64,000 bases of DNA from Kordia aestuariivivens (GCF_014397005.1 NZ_JACGWS010000002.1:248001-312000), one strand, 5' to 3'; shown: positions 54,675-63,655, counted from the stretch's first letter. The notes: generated by a model from the sequence alone, not told the origin. Numbers and translations: made by a program.

Positions 54675-55814
54675 ATGAAATTAAGCGATTTAAACTTAAA
54701 TATATATAACTTATTAATTTTTGCAGGTATAATACAGGGATTTATTTTTGGAATTATAGTCTTATCAAGCAAAAAATATAATAATAGAGCTAGTTTTTGC
54801 CTAGCATTTGTAATGCTCTTGATGTCATTGAGCAATTTACAATATTGGTTGATTGATACCAAAACAGCAGAAAAATATAGTTTTATAAAATTTACATACA
54901 TCCCTTGGCACTGGCTAATAATGCCGTTCTTCTATATTTTTGTATATCTCTATATCCAACGAAAAGAAAAATTAAGTAAAAAAATTAAGCTTTATCTTTT
55001 TGTTCCTTTTTTCGTTGTTCTTTCAATCGTCTTTATTCAACTTATATATAAATTCCTAATTGATCCAAACTATGAATTACCATCACATTTTAGTAGAGGT
55101 ATTTTTATTTATTTAGATATTTTATCTATACTTTTTATCATAAGTATCATATATATGATTTTTAAAATGTTGAGAAAATATGAACTTGATAATAAAAAAT
55201 ACGATCCGTTGCAAGTAATTTCTGAAACAAAATGGTTAAAACGACTTATAACAATTGGTGTTATTACATGTATTTTTTGGATAATAGCTATGGGGATTAC
55301 AGTGTACTCGAATAAAGAGAACCTTTCCTTGTTCTATTCTCTTTGGCTTGGGATGTCTATAATAATTTATTATTTAGGATATGTAGGGATTAATAAACTA
55401 CAATTGATAAAAGAAAGGAAGAATATAAGAATTACTCAAACAGTAAAAAAAGAAAAGAAAGAGAGAAAAGCAACAAATAAGATTGATGAGTTCTTTAGTA
55501 ATTTTGTTTCAATTGTCAACCAACAGTATAATAATCCAAATTTAACTCTCGAACTAATAAGTAAAGAATTAAGTATAAGTACAAGTTCTCTATCTCAAAA
55601 AATAAAAGCAAGTAGTGGCGAAAATTTTTCTACATATATAAATACTTTAAGAATAAAAAAAGCAAAAAAAATGCTCATCAATGATGAGTATAAAAACTAT
55701 ACAACAACTGCAATAGGGTTAGAGGCAGGCTTTAATTCTAAGTCAAGTTTTTATAGAGCCTTCAAGAAAATAGAGGGTTGCACACCTCAAGAGTTTATAA
55801 ATTCTCAAAAATAA
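54675..55814 (+). CDS. AraC-family regulator with multi-pass membrane N-terminus
   Basis: 379 aa. Six or seven hydrophobic helices (for example LLIFAGIIQGFIFGIIVLSS; PFFYIFVYLYIQ; SLFYSLWLGMSIIIYYLGYV) are followed by an AraC-type DNA-binding domain: LTLELISKELSISTSSLSQK, FSTYINTLRIKKAKKML and TTAIGLEAGFNSKSSFYRAF then KKIEGCTPQEF. Membrane-bound AraC regulators of this kind are common in Flavobacteriia, usually acting on adjacent genes. Here the toxin gene at 55948 follows after 133 bp. Confidence 0.88.
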   Translation: MKLSDLNLNIYNLLIFAGIIQGFIFGIIVLSSKKYNNRASFCLAFVMLLMSLSNLQYWLIDTKTAEKYSFIKFTYIPWHWLIMPFFYIFVYLYIQRKEKLSKKIKLYLFVPFFVVLSIVFIQLIYKFLIDPNYELPSHFSRGIFIYLDILSILFIISIIYMIFKMLRKYELDNKKYDPLQVISETKWLKRLITIGVITCIFWIIAMGITVYSNKENLSLFYSLWLGMSIIIYYLGYVGINKLQLIKERKNIRITQTVKKEKKERKATNKIDEFFSNFVSIVNQQYNNPNLTLELISKELSISTSSLSQKIKASSGENFSTYINTLRIKKAKKMLINDEYKNYTTTAIGLEAGFNSKSSFYRAFKKIEGCTPQEFINSQK

Positions 55815-55947
55815 GTGTCATTTTCTTTAAAATTGTAGATTTTGACACTGTATAACTCTTTGGATGAAATATCATTGCAGCGTATTAACTTATAAAACTG
55901 ATTTAGGAACGTATAATTTCTAGTCATATTTAATAATTAAAGAATTT

Positions 55948-57522
55948 ATGAAAACAAAAATGAAAAACTATTTGAAATTCACATTAGTGTTTGGAATTTC
56001 TTTTTTACTGTTTAACTGTCAAAGTGATACTAACCTTGATGAAATTATCACATCTGAAACTGGAAATAATATTGCTTTTAAAAGTGGAAGATTGCAAAAT
56101 TTAGAGAAACTGACTTCTTATGTTGAAGAATTAAAGCGTAACCTTAAAGGAACTTCTATAAACAAAGAATCTTCACTTGAAGACACTTATAATTTTGTTA
56201 TTATTGAAGATCAAGATATTTTGATTTACGAAGAACAAACGAAAACTACTTATACGATACCAATTTTGAAGTTTCAACAAGAAGTCGGCACTTTTAGTAA
56301 TTTAGTAGTGAAATTCAGTGATACTAACCAAACTGAGGCATTTATCATAAATTATGAACCAAACGATGGGTTTTTAGAAGCTGCTGAAAATTATGATCAA
56401 ACACCTTTTTCTGGAAGCATCACAAAAGAATCACTTCAATATGATGGAAGCTTAGATAATTTAAGTGAAAATGCAAATCCAAACTGTACAACCATTACCA
56501 TAAAATATTGTAATTGGTCAGAAGGGAACTTAGAAGGAACACCACATCTTGCAGGTGCAAATTGTACAACGAGATTCATGTTTGATGTTAGTTATGAAGT
56601 ATGTAGTGATTTTCCTGAATTAGTTGATCCACCATCATCATCTACGAGTGATTCACCTGACAGTGCTACAACAAGTACATCATCTGGTACTAGTAATAAC
56701 AGTAACAATAACCCAGTGACGATTCCGACAGTACCCATAGTCGAAGATACTTTGGATATTGATGGAATTTCTTTTGATATGAACAATTGGTTGAACCAAA
56801 ATTTAGCTGTAAAACTCGAATTAATCTCTATTCTTGCAGAAAACCCTGAAGCAGAAGACTCTATTTTAGAAGCTATTAATGCATTGATGGCTGACGATCA
56901 ATTAACTTTAAGGCAATATCGATATTCACAAGGTGAATTTGAAGCCCCAGATGTTCCTATCCTAGATATCAGAGATTACTTAAATTGCTTTGATCTTTCG
57001 CAAAGTGCCGAGATTACAGTTTATGTAGATCAGCCAGAACCAAACACTGATAATCCATGGGTGTTAGGTGGAGAAATTAAAGCTGGACATTCATTTATAG
57101 GAATTACGCAAGGAAACGTAACTAGAGCTATTGGATTATATCCTGCGGGTAGCGCAGACCCATTAGCACCTAATGATCCTCATCAGTTCGGAAATGATGA
57201 AAGTAATGAATTTCATGTCAGTATTACATTCTCAATAAGTGGAGCTGCTCTAACACAAGTAGTGAACAATGCGAATAATTATGATCAAAATTATGATTTG
57301 AACACAAATAATTGTACTGATTATGTTATACAGACAGTTCAACTAATGGGAATAACACTACCCGATCCGCAAAGATCATGGACTGGTGGGGGCGGTAGTA
57401 ATCCTGGGGCTTTTGGACAAGCTTTGAGAAATATGGCACTTTCTCCTGGAATGACTAGAAATACTAATAATGGAGGTGCTGATAGTGAAAATGCAAATGC
57501 TAATAGTGGCGATTGTAATTAA
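55948..57522 (+). CDS. Lipoprotein polymorphic toxin with permuted NlpC/P60 (papain-like) C-terminus
   Basis: 524 aa. The first ~290 residues parallel the 19209 toxin: lipoprotein signal (VFGISFLLFNC), SSLEDTYNFVIIEDQD, GTFSNLVVKFSDTNQTEAF, TIKYCNWSEG, a Ser/Thr/Asn-rich linker, then LDIDGISFDMNNWLNQN. The C-terminus differs completely. It has GGEIKAGHSFIGITQG (His381) and DLNTNNCTDYVIQTV (Cys456), the His-before-Cys order of permuted NlpC/P60 or LRAT-like enzymes. A Gly/Asn-rich tail follows. A shared carrier region with a swapped tail is the mark of a polymorphic toxin. The substrate (peptide, lipid or amide bond) is unknown. The next gene is a candidate immunity lipoprotein. Confidence 0.75.
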   Translation: MKTKMKNYLKFTLVFGISFLLFNCQSDTNLDEIITSETGNNIAFKSGRLQNLEKLTSYVEELKRNLKGTSINKESSLEDTYNFVIIEDQDILIYEEQTKTTYTIPILKFQQEVGTFSNLVVKFSDTNQTEAFIINYEPNDGFLEAAENYDQTPFSGSITKESLQYDGSLDNLSENANPNCTTITIKYCNWSEGNLEGTPHLAGANCTTRFMFDVSYEVCSDFPELVDPPSSSTSDSPDSATTSTSSGTSNNSNNNPVTIPTVPIVEDTLDIDGISFDMNNWLNQNLAVKLELISILAENPEAEDSILEAINALMADDQLTLRQYRYSQGEFEAPDVPILDIRDYLNCFDLSQSAEITVYVDQPEPNTDNPWVLGGEIKAGHSFIGITQGNVTRAIGLYPAGSADPLAPNDPHQFGNDESNEFHVSITFSISGAALTQVVNNANNYDQNYDLNTNNCTDYVIQTVQLMGITLPDPQRSWTGGGGSNPGAFGQALRNMALSPGMTRNTNNGGADSENANANSGDCN

Positions 57523-57534
57523 AAATAAAAATCA

Positions 57535-58023
57535 ATGAAAAATTTACATTACATAAAAATTATACTTTTTACTTTTTTGTTTATTGGATGTGGAAAACAG
57601 AAAACAGAAAAAATAAAAGCTGACCTAGCTTTTAGATCTGTTACATTTTCAAGTTTTTATGGAGCAACAGATGAAAGGTATGAAAGTTTGGTTCATGAAG
57701 TTGATAGTACATTACAAAATTCCAGTGAGGAAAATGAAAATTTGAAGCTATGTCGTTATTTTAAAAAACTGCAAAAACTTTCTCTTTTGAGATCACCATA
57801 TATATTTTTGAATATCGAAAAAGATTCTGTTATTACTGTATACTTAAGCGAAAATGAATACAAGAAAGTCAAAGAAATTAGACATGTCGACCTTTTTAAA
57901 GAAGGGAAAAAAGTAGTATTAGAATTGGAATTAATAGAAAAGGCTAAAGGTATTTATTATACTGAAAATATACTAGAAGTTAAAAAAATTGATGGAAAAT
58001 CAAGATCTAATATTTCCAATTAA
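57535..58023 (+). CDS. Small lipoprotein, candidate immunity protein
   Basis: 162 aa with a lipobox (FTFLFIGCGK), 12 bp after the papain-like toxin gene. The mature part is basic and probably periplasmic (FFKKLQKLSLLRSPYIFLNI-like stretch; VVLELELIEKAKGIYY). Family not recognised. Spacing equals that of the toxin/PoNi pair at 21248/21261. A periplasmic immunity lipoprotein would fit a toxin acting on the envelope. Confidence 0.6.
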   Translation: MKNLHYIKIILFTFLFIGCGKQKTEKIKADLAFRSVTFSSFYGATDERYESLVHEVDSTLQNSSEENENLKLCRYFKKLQKLSLLRSPYIFLNIEKDSVITVYLSENEYKKVKEIRHVDLFKEGKKVVLELELIEKAKGIYYTENILEVKKIDGKSRSNISN

Positions 58024-58039
58024 ATAGAATAAATTTAAA

Positions 58040-58070
58040 AAGAGCTTCCATAATATAAGTAGAAGCTCTT
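58040..58070 (+). terminator. Hairpin after the toxin/immunity pair
   Basis: AAGAGCTTC / GAAGCTCTT with a 13-base loop, 16 bp after the stop. Confidence 0.6.
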
Positions 58071-58295
58071 AAAGTAAACAAATAAACATTTGCCTACGAT
58101 CTGCAAATCAAAGATAAGTATTTTTTTAATACATGTCGCGGTAAATGTTTAGATGAAAGGATAGCTTTCCTTTTATAGAAGTGAGGTTTTAGTATTGAGA
58201 TTGAAAAATAATTCAATACTAATAACTCATTTCTATTAACAAAAGTCGTGGAAACCGAAAAACGTATGAGTAGGTGTATTAAAATAATTACAATA

Positions 58296-59753
58296 ATGAA
58301 AAGAGTAAGAAATTTAATTCGAGTTTTATGTATCTTAACGCTAGCATTGACGCTGACCAATTGTCAAAATGATACAGTAACCGAAATTCAAGAAGAAGCA
58401 ACGGTCCAAAAAGAGTTTCCTTTTAAATCCAGTGTATTGTCTAAACAAGATGTGGAAGTCAATACAAAACTAAGTAATCAAATGAGAAGTTTAGCAACTT
58501 TACAATCGAGTAGTATTGCAGAAAGTGTATACAACGAAACGTATAACTTTACGGTGCATACCGATGTTGCCAACTTTGTGGAAAGTACGGAGAATAATTC
58601 GCATTCATACACCTTTCCTATTGAACGCGATAATAATACCGGAAGTACGTTAGAAAATTTAGTATTCTCATACAATGCAAGTATTGATGATTACACAGCT
58701 AGTTTAGTGACGTATCATTTTACGGCTTCTCAAAAGCAAGAGTTTGTATTAACGAAACATGTAGCTACATCTCATGAAATAACCTCTGAGCCTATTACAG
58801 TGAATTTGTCAGATATGTTAGCTGAAAATACTTTGCCATTGCCCTGTACTACCAGCTATTCAGTATATCATATCACACCAGGTCCAAATTCAGGAACGTT
58901 CTTATATTCAACAAATGGATATGAGCAAAACTCGTGTGAGCATGAAAATGATGATGATCCATGTCAAACCTTCACGTTAATAGATATTTATTGCCCAGAT
59001 GGAGGAAGTGGATCGGGAAGCGGTACTGATGATAACACGAGTACAGATCCTTATGGAAGCCCAAATAATACACCAAGTGGTGGTGGAAATGACTCAGGTA
59101 GCGACACTACTACACCACCAAGTACGGATGATGATCCCTACAATGATATTGTGACTTCGCCAATAACTAAAGAGGAATACTTAGAAATTAGTAGTGAACT
59201 TAATGATGTTTTGGGAGAAGGAAATTGGGAATTTGATGATAATGTTCCTGATGATGCACCTAATTTTGAATCTCCTGAAGAATTAGAAACATTTTTAGCG
59301 AGTTTAGTTGAAGGTAATTTTACGCTTGAATCTTCACAGATGGAACCAGGAAACAATTCTACTAGACGTGATGTACACAAAATGCAAGTTAGTTCATTTC
59401 CAGAGTCATCTATTCGTTGTGAAATGAGAGTGAAATTGCCAACTATTGATAATGGTTTACCAGAAATGAGAGTGCTGAGTATGAATACTGCTTTAGAGGG
59501 AAGTACAACATTAATGGATTGGACACAAACAAATACATCAGAAACAAGTGATGAAGCTAATGGACCAACCGTTGAAAATTACATATCAGGAAGTGTTAAC
59601 AAACAAAGAATTATTGTCACTGGAAAACTAGAATTTGGAATTAAGTACAGAGGACGTTTATTAGGGTCAAGAAAATTTTTGGAAATCACTATAAGTTACT
59701 TTACGGACAATAGTACGATCGATCCAATTTGGAGTTATTGGGATTACCTTTAA
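58296..59753 (+). CDS. Third lipoprotein of the toxin family, C-terminus unassigned
   Basis: 485 aa from ATG 58296 (a start at 58248 would hide the signal). Lipoprotein signal (LCILTLALTLTNC), then a diverged copy of the shared region (YNETYNFTVHTDVANFVES; GSTLENLVFSYNASIDDYTA). A long Gly/Ser/Asp/Pro linker (near residues 250-305) follows, and an EEYLEISSELNDVLGEGNWE segment. The last ~130 residues (SSIRCEMRVKLPTIDNGLPE; KLEFGIKYRGRLLGSRKFLE) are a beta-rich domain I do not recognise. Architecture and the following small lipoprotein gene suggest another toxin/immunity pair; the toxic activity is unproven. Confidence 0.65.
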   Translation: MKRVRNLIRVLCILTLALTLTNCQNDTVTEIQEEATVQKEFPFKSSVLSKQDVEVNTKLSNQMRSLATLQSSSIAESVYNETYNFTVHTDVANFVESTENNSHSYTFPIERDNNTGSTLENLVFSYNASIDDYTASLVTYHFTASQKQEFVLTKHVATSHEITSEPITVNLSDMLAENTLPLPCTTSYSVYHITPGPNSGTFLYSTNGYEQNSCEHENDDDPCQTFTLIDIYCPDGGSGSGSGTDDNTSTDPYGSPNNTPSGGGNDSGSDTTTPPSTDDDPYNDIVTSPITKEEYLEISSELNDVLGEGNWEFDDNVPDDAPNFESPEELETFLASLVEGNFTLESSQMEPGNNSTRRDVHKMQVSSFPESSIRCEMRVKLPTIDNGLPEMRVLSMNTALEGSTTLMDWTQTNTSETSDEANGPTVENYISGSVNKQRIIVTGKLEFGIKYRGRLLGSRKFLEITISYFTDNSTIDPIWSYWDYL

Positions 59754-59769
59754 ATTAAAAAATGACAAA

Positions 59770-60231
59770 ATGAAAATCAGTTATATTTTATTATTTCTAT
59801 TTATTATCACGAGTTGTAAATCGTATGAACCTTTTGTTAGTCGAAAGGCAAAAAAAGAAAACATTAAACACCTGAAGAAAACTCTTGATTTATCAAAAAA
59901 ACAATTTCTTCAATTAGCTAATAATGATTCAATCTTATATTCAATATCTAAATCATTAAAAAATAAAAAAGTAGCTAAAAGGAAAGTCGAAAAACGACTA
60001 GATTCTTTTTTTTATGGCAAGTATGATATAGATGAATTGTCTATTATGTTGGAACTTGATCGTAATTTTCCAGAAATGGAATTTAACTTTGAGAAGGATA
60101 ACAGTAGAAAACGATTAGAATTTAAAAATTTAAGCGAGTTGAAAAAGTTTATGAAAAAAATAGATTCTTCATTTAAAAAAGAAATAATAATTGTAACTGA
60201 CTCCACCAAGAAAAAGAAGCAAAAGCAATGA
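59770..60231 (+). CDS. Small basic lipoprotein, candidate immunity protein
   Basis: 153 aa with a lipobox (ILLFLFIITSCKS), 16 bp after the third toxin-like gene. Mature part helical and lysine-rich (KENIKHLKKTLDLSKKQF; FKNLSELKKFMKKIDSSFKK), ending in KKKKQKQ. No family. The same gene order as the other two pairs supports an immunity role. Confidence 0.55.
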   Translation: MKISYILLFLFIITSCKSYEPFVSRKAKKENIKHLKKTLDLSKKQFLQLANNDSILYSISKSLKNKKVAKRKVEKRLDSFFYGKYDIDELSIMLELDRNFPEMEFNFEKDNSRKRLEFKNLSELKKFMKKIDSSFKKEIIIVTDSTKKKKQKQ

Positions 60232-60289
60232 TCTTTTTCTCCACTAAAAAGCAACACTAAACAATTCACTTTTTTTCATGATTACCCTT

Positions 60290-60338
60290 AAAAAGCCATG
60301 CTTTCCATAGCATAGCCTGCTATACGCATGGCTTTTTT
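60290..60338 (+). terminator. Strong intrinsic terminator
   Basis: AAAAAGCCATG / CATGGCTTTTTT with an inner TAGCATAG-type hairpin. Confidence 0.8.
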
Positions 60339-60389
60339 TAAATCTATTTTATTACTGTTAATAGCCGTTGACATTAATAAAAATATGTA

Positions 60390-60560
60390 ATGGATAGTAA
60401 CATAAAGTTTTTAATAGGAATCATTATTGTAGAAATAATAGTCATTGTAATCATAGCAATTCTATACTTACCTAAAAGGTCAAATAAAAACACTACAACA
60501 TCAAAAAAACGAAACGAAGTAGATGATGAAATTGAAAATGAATTAAGAAAGAATACGTAA
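60390..60560 (+). CDS. Small membrane protein (56 aa)
   Basis: MDSNIKFLIGIIIVEIIVIV then IIAILYLPKRSNKNTT: one N-terminal membrane helix and a charged tail ending NELRKNT. Too short for family assignment. Followed by a CCTGC hairpin and the next regulator gene. Confidence 0.5.
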   Translation: MDSNIKFLIGIIIVEIIVIVIIAILYLPKRSNKNTTTSKKRNEVDDEIENELRKNT

Positions 60561-60603
60561 TAGATCCCTGCCTTCGCAGGAATAAAAACAAATAGATATT
60601 ACC

Positions 60604-61347
60604 ATGAAAATTATATACAACATCGTTCTAATAGTATCTGTATTTGCTTCAAGTTTACTCCAAGTACATGCTGGCGAACAGCATACTGAAAAGACACTTC
60701 AGGTAGCATTAGTAAAGACAGCTAATCAAACTACGGATAGTACTCAAGTAGTAGAAATGCACGAAAAGCTAGTAACAGCATTGTACAAAAAGCAACAAGC
60801 ATTTGAAATGCGAGTGTATGTATTGGTAGGCATTGCGTTGTTGTTGGTTTTTATTTTTGGTGTACTGTGTTTTTTGAATAAACGAGGTGATAAACGACTT
60901 GAAAAGATTATAACATTGTTAGAAAAAAGGAAACTTCCAACTGATGAAAAAACAAACACGGAGCATTTTCAACTCGATATTGACGAAACTATTATTGACG
61001 CAATTTTAGAAAACTTGCAAGCATTTGAGAACGAACGAGGGTTTTTGGTTTCAAAAATTACACTGCATTCCTTTGCCAAGCAACTGCAAACCAATACGAA
61101 GTATTTATCAAAAGTGATTAATGCGCATAAATTAAAATCTTTTCGGAATTATATCAACGACTTGCGTGTACAGTACAGCATTCAGAAGTTAGAAAATAAT
61201 GGTAGTTACCGAAAGTACACGCTAAAAGCAATGGCAAAAGAAGCTGGTTTTGCAACCGCAGAATCATTTACAAAAGCATTTCAGAAGAAAACAGGCAAAA
61301 CCGTTTCAAGTTTTTTAATGCATAAGAATCAAATCCTAAGCGAATAA
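60604..61347 (+). CDS. Membrane-bound AraC-family regulator
   Basis: 247 aa. A signal-like N-terminus (IVLIVSVFASSLLQVHAG), a short periplasmic part, a membrane helix (VYVLVGIALLLVFIFGVLCF, about 72-92), then an AraC-type domain (LHSFAKQLQTNTKYLSKVIN; FRNYINDLRVQYSIQKL; LKAMAKEAGFATAESFTKAF). Resembles the C-terminal halves of flavobacterial TPR/AraC regulators but lacks TPRs. The target is unknown. Confidence 0.82.
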   Translation: MKIIYNIVLIVSVFASSLLQVHAGEQHTEKTLQVALVKTANQTTDSTQVVEMHEKLVTALYKKQQAFEMRVYVLVGIALLLVFIFGVLCFLNKRGDKRLEKIITLLEKRKLPTDEKTNTEHFQLDIDETIIDAILENLQAFENERGFLVSKITLHSFAKQLQTNTKYLSKVINAHKLKSFRNYINDLRVQYSIQKLENNGSYRKYTLKAMAKEAGFATAESFTKAFQKKTGKTVSSFLMHKNQILSE

Positions 61348-61867
61348 AATAGGTATGATCATGACAAACACCATAAATGATTTTAGTTGGGTATTATACC
61401 ATTAAACTATACAAAGTTGTTTTGCGGCATGTAACACGTTTTGATAGTGATACAGAGTAAAATTCCCGTTTTCACGGGAATGAAATGTCTAATGATTTGC
61501 TGTTTTTTAGACAGGCAAGACGGTATGAGGTAAATTAAGGTTGACCTAGCCGTCTTGTTATCTAAAATATGAGAATGAATATAATGTAAACAAAAGAGAT
61601 TCCCGTTTTCACGGGAAATAAATACGTCTAAACGAAATCAGTTTGGGGAAGCTGAAGTAAAGAGTATATAAAATCAAGAAACGAATATCAAAACGACTTT
61701 GATTTAAGTATAGTGGGTTCAATAATATGAATTTGAATTTTCTTGATTTATTTATGATTTGCTATTTAGACAGGAGTAGGGTAGTCTTACGTTGTAAGAC
61801 TGCTTTGCTTTTTTAAAAAACTAACAAGATTCCCGTTGGTTGCTGAGTTTGTCGAAGTACATGGGAA
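61348..61867. repeat. Gene-free region of hairpin repeats
   Basis: Holds three TTCCCG palindromes (61463-61480, 61600-61617, 61830-61867, the last with an inserted TTGGTTGCTGAG segment), an AAGACGG / CCGTCTT inverted repeat (61523-61555) similar to 24103-24140, and AGTCTTAC GTT GTAAGACT near 61785-61803 followed by a T run (terminator-like). No gene seen. Confidence 0.5.
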
Positions 61868-61987
61868 ATGAATATGAACGCTAAAAAAGTACTATTTTTC
61901 AAAGGCTTTGTTGTTGGATTTCTATCCGCAGCCATATTCTTTGCAGTATTTGTTTTAGTAGGGATCTATTTTTTTGTAAAATACTAA
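61868..61987 (+). CDS. Tiny membrane peptide (39 aa), paralogue of 24200
   Basis: MNMNAKKVLFFKGFVVGFLS then AAIFFAVFVLVGIYFFVKY: a basic N-terminus and one membrane helix, like the 24200 peptide. Flanking hairpin and terminator are also conserved. Confidence 0.45.
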   Translation: MNMNAKKVLFFKGFVVGFLSAAIFFAVFVLVGIYFFVKY

Positions 61988-62057
61988 TTACCCTTGCCTA
62001 AAATCCCTTAATTTTTTTCAGAATGTAATCGTAAAGCTAAATTATTCTGGAAGTGAG

Positions 62058-62090
62058 AACCTCAATCGTACTAATTGAGGTTTCTTTTTT
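62058..62090 (+). terminator. Intrinsic terminator
   Basis: AACCTCAAT / ATTGAGGTT plus a T run, matching 24370-24398. Both are preceded by ATTATTCTGGAAGTGA. Confidence 0.75.
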
Positions 62091-62252
62091 TTAGCTGTAT
62101 CGTCCTAAAACGTATTTACTATTTTAGTTTAGAATTGAGTCTGATTTTTATTGTTTTTAATTAGAGTTTGAATGGTAATTATGGTGTTCCCGTAAGTGAT
62201 TAATATATTATTTTTGTAATTTATGTTTATTATCAATTTTAAACTATTTATC

Positions 62253-62441
62253 ATGAAAAAAAAGAGTCTTAAATCTTTAAAACTTAACAGAAAGTCAATT
62301 TCAAGTCTTCAAAATAATACTGGAGGTTTAAATTGGTCAGACACTAATCAACCAGATCAAACTCTATCAGTTGGATGTGATTTTCCAACAATAAATGATA
62401 GTTGTTTTTCATGGTGCGATGACAAATGCAATGACTATTAA
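62253..62441 (+). CDS. Lanthipeptide-like RiPP precursor
   Basis: 62 aa from ATG 62253; an upstream in-frame ATG at 62223 is less likely. The leader KKKSLKSLKLNRKSISSLQN followed by NTGG resembles Bacteroidetes class I lanthipeptide leaders (LxLNKKxIS ... GG). The core after GG is rich in Ser, Thr and four Cys (SVGCDF, DSCFSWCDDKC), as expected for lanthionine rings. No dehydratase, cyclase or transporter lies in the window; the adjacent IS may have broken the locus. Confidence 0.6.
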   Translation: MKKKSLKSLKLNRKSISSLQNNTGGLNWSDTNQPDQTLSVGCDFPTINDSCFSWCDDKCNDY

Positions 62442-62448
62442 AAGTTTT

Positions 62449-62477
62449 AAAGCGAGCTTCGGTTCGCTTTTCTTTTT
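62449..62477 (+). terminator. Intrinsic terminator of the precursor gene
   Basis: AAAGCGA / TCGCTTT with a GC TTCG GT centre, then TCTTTTT, 8 bp after the stop. Confidence 0.75.
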
Positions 62478-62597
62478 AATATTAAGATATAAGTATTTTT
62501 GTAGTATTTTTTGTTTTAGCGATATTATTTTTTAGGTGATTATATACTTGTTTTACCCAAATATAAGTTGTATATTACACTATAAAACAAACCAATT

Positions 62598-63530
62598 ATG
62601 TGTAAGTCAACAACTAAAAAAGCCTTTACTAATTTAATAGAAGTAATGATGCACTTCTCAGATGAAAATACTTGTAAAGAGTATTTAACAGAAATGCGTT
62701 GGTCAAATGGTATTATTTGTCCTCATTGTGATAATTCAGAAAAGATTTACACAATGAAAAAAGGCTATAAATGTGCTAAGTGTCGTAAGCCTTTTTCAAT
62801 TACCAAAGGAACTATATTTGAGAATAGCGCAATACCATTACAAAAGTGGTTCTCGGCAATTTGGCTGATTACATCACATAAGAAAGGGATTTCATCTTTA
62901 CAGTTGCACAGAGATTTAGGGATCACACAGAAAAGTGCTTGGTTTTTACTTCAAAGAATACGTTTTGCAATTAGAACGAGGTCTTTTAATACGCCACTTA
63001 CAAATATTGTAGAACTAGACGAAACTTATGTTGGTGGCAAGAATAAAAATCGTCATGCAAATAAGAAAGTTCCAAATGCACAAGGTAGAAGTACCAAAGA
63101 CAAAACGCCTGTATTTGGATTAGTCGAAAGAAACGGACGTTTGGTAGCTATGAGAGTACGTAATACAACAAAAGCAACTGTCATGCCTATTATATCAAGA
63201 AACGTAAGTAAAGACGCAAAGATAATGACTGACGAATGGAAAGCTTATAACGGTTTATCTAGCATTTACGATCACGAATTTATAAAGCATGGAAAAGGTG
63301 AATACGTTGTCGGACAATGCCATACAAACACAATAGAGGGTTTTTGGTCGTTGTTAAAGCGCGGTATTATTGGAATATACCACAATGTAAGTTCTAAGCA
63401 TTTAGACGCTTATGTAGATGAATTTGAATACAGATACAATACAAAAAATATTACGTGTGTTGAGCGTTTTGATAATATGTTATCACTATGCAATTCACGA
63501 ATAACTTATAAAAACTTGATAAGAGAATAA
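62598..63530 (+). mobile_element. IS1595-family (ISXO2-like) transposase
   Basis: 310 aa. The N-terminal zinc ribbon is in CPHCDNSEKIY and YKCAKCRKPFSI. The DDE-type catalytic domain follows: VELDETYVGGKNKN, MTDEWKAYNGL, and VGQCHTNTIEGFWSLLKRGI then GIYHNVSSKHLDAYVDEF. The frame is intact. I could not identify matching terminal inverted repeats: no reverse complement of the upstream GTGATTATATACTTG occurs within the 470 bp available to the right. Members of this family often carry passenger genes, and two unknown genes follow. Confidence 0.9.
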
Positions 63531-63547
63531 TTAAAACCGATTTAAAA

Positions 63548-63655
63548 ATGAGTGAAGACACAAAACTTTTAATAGCAGCAATAATAGGAGTAGGAATGTA
63601 TTTAATAGGATTTTTTCAATGTTATTGGGCGTTTAAATCAAAATTTTTAAAATAA
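63548..63655 (+). CDS. Tiny membrane protein (35 aa)
   Basis: MSEDTKLLIAAIIGVGMYLI then GFFQCYWAFKSKFLK, one membrane helix. It lies 17 bp after the transposase and overlaps the end of the convergent gene by 23 bp. Real but unproven; possibly an IS passenger. Confidence 0.4.
   Translation: MSEDTKLLIAAIIGVGMYLIGFFQCYWAFKSKFLK

Noticed and set aside
54602-54901. 99-codon minus-strand frame over the start of the AraC-type gene
   Set aside because: The plus-strand frame has clear membrane helices and an AraC domain; this is its AT-rich shadow.
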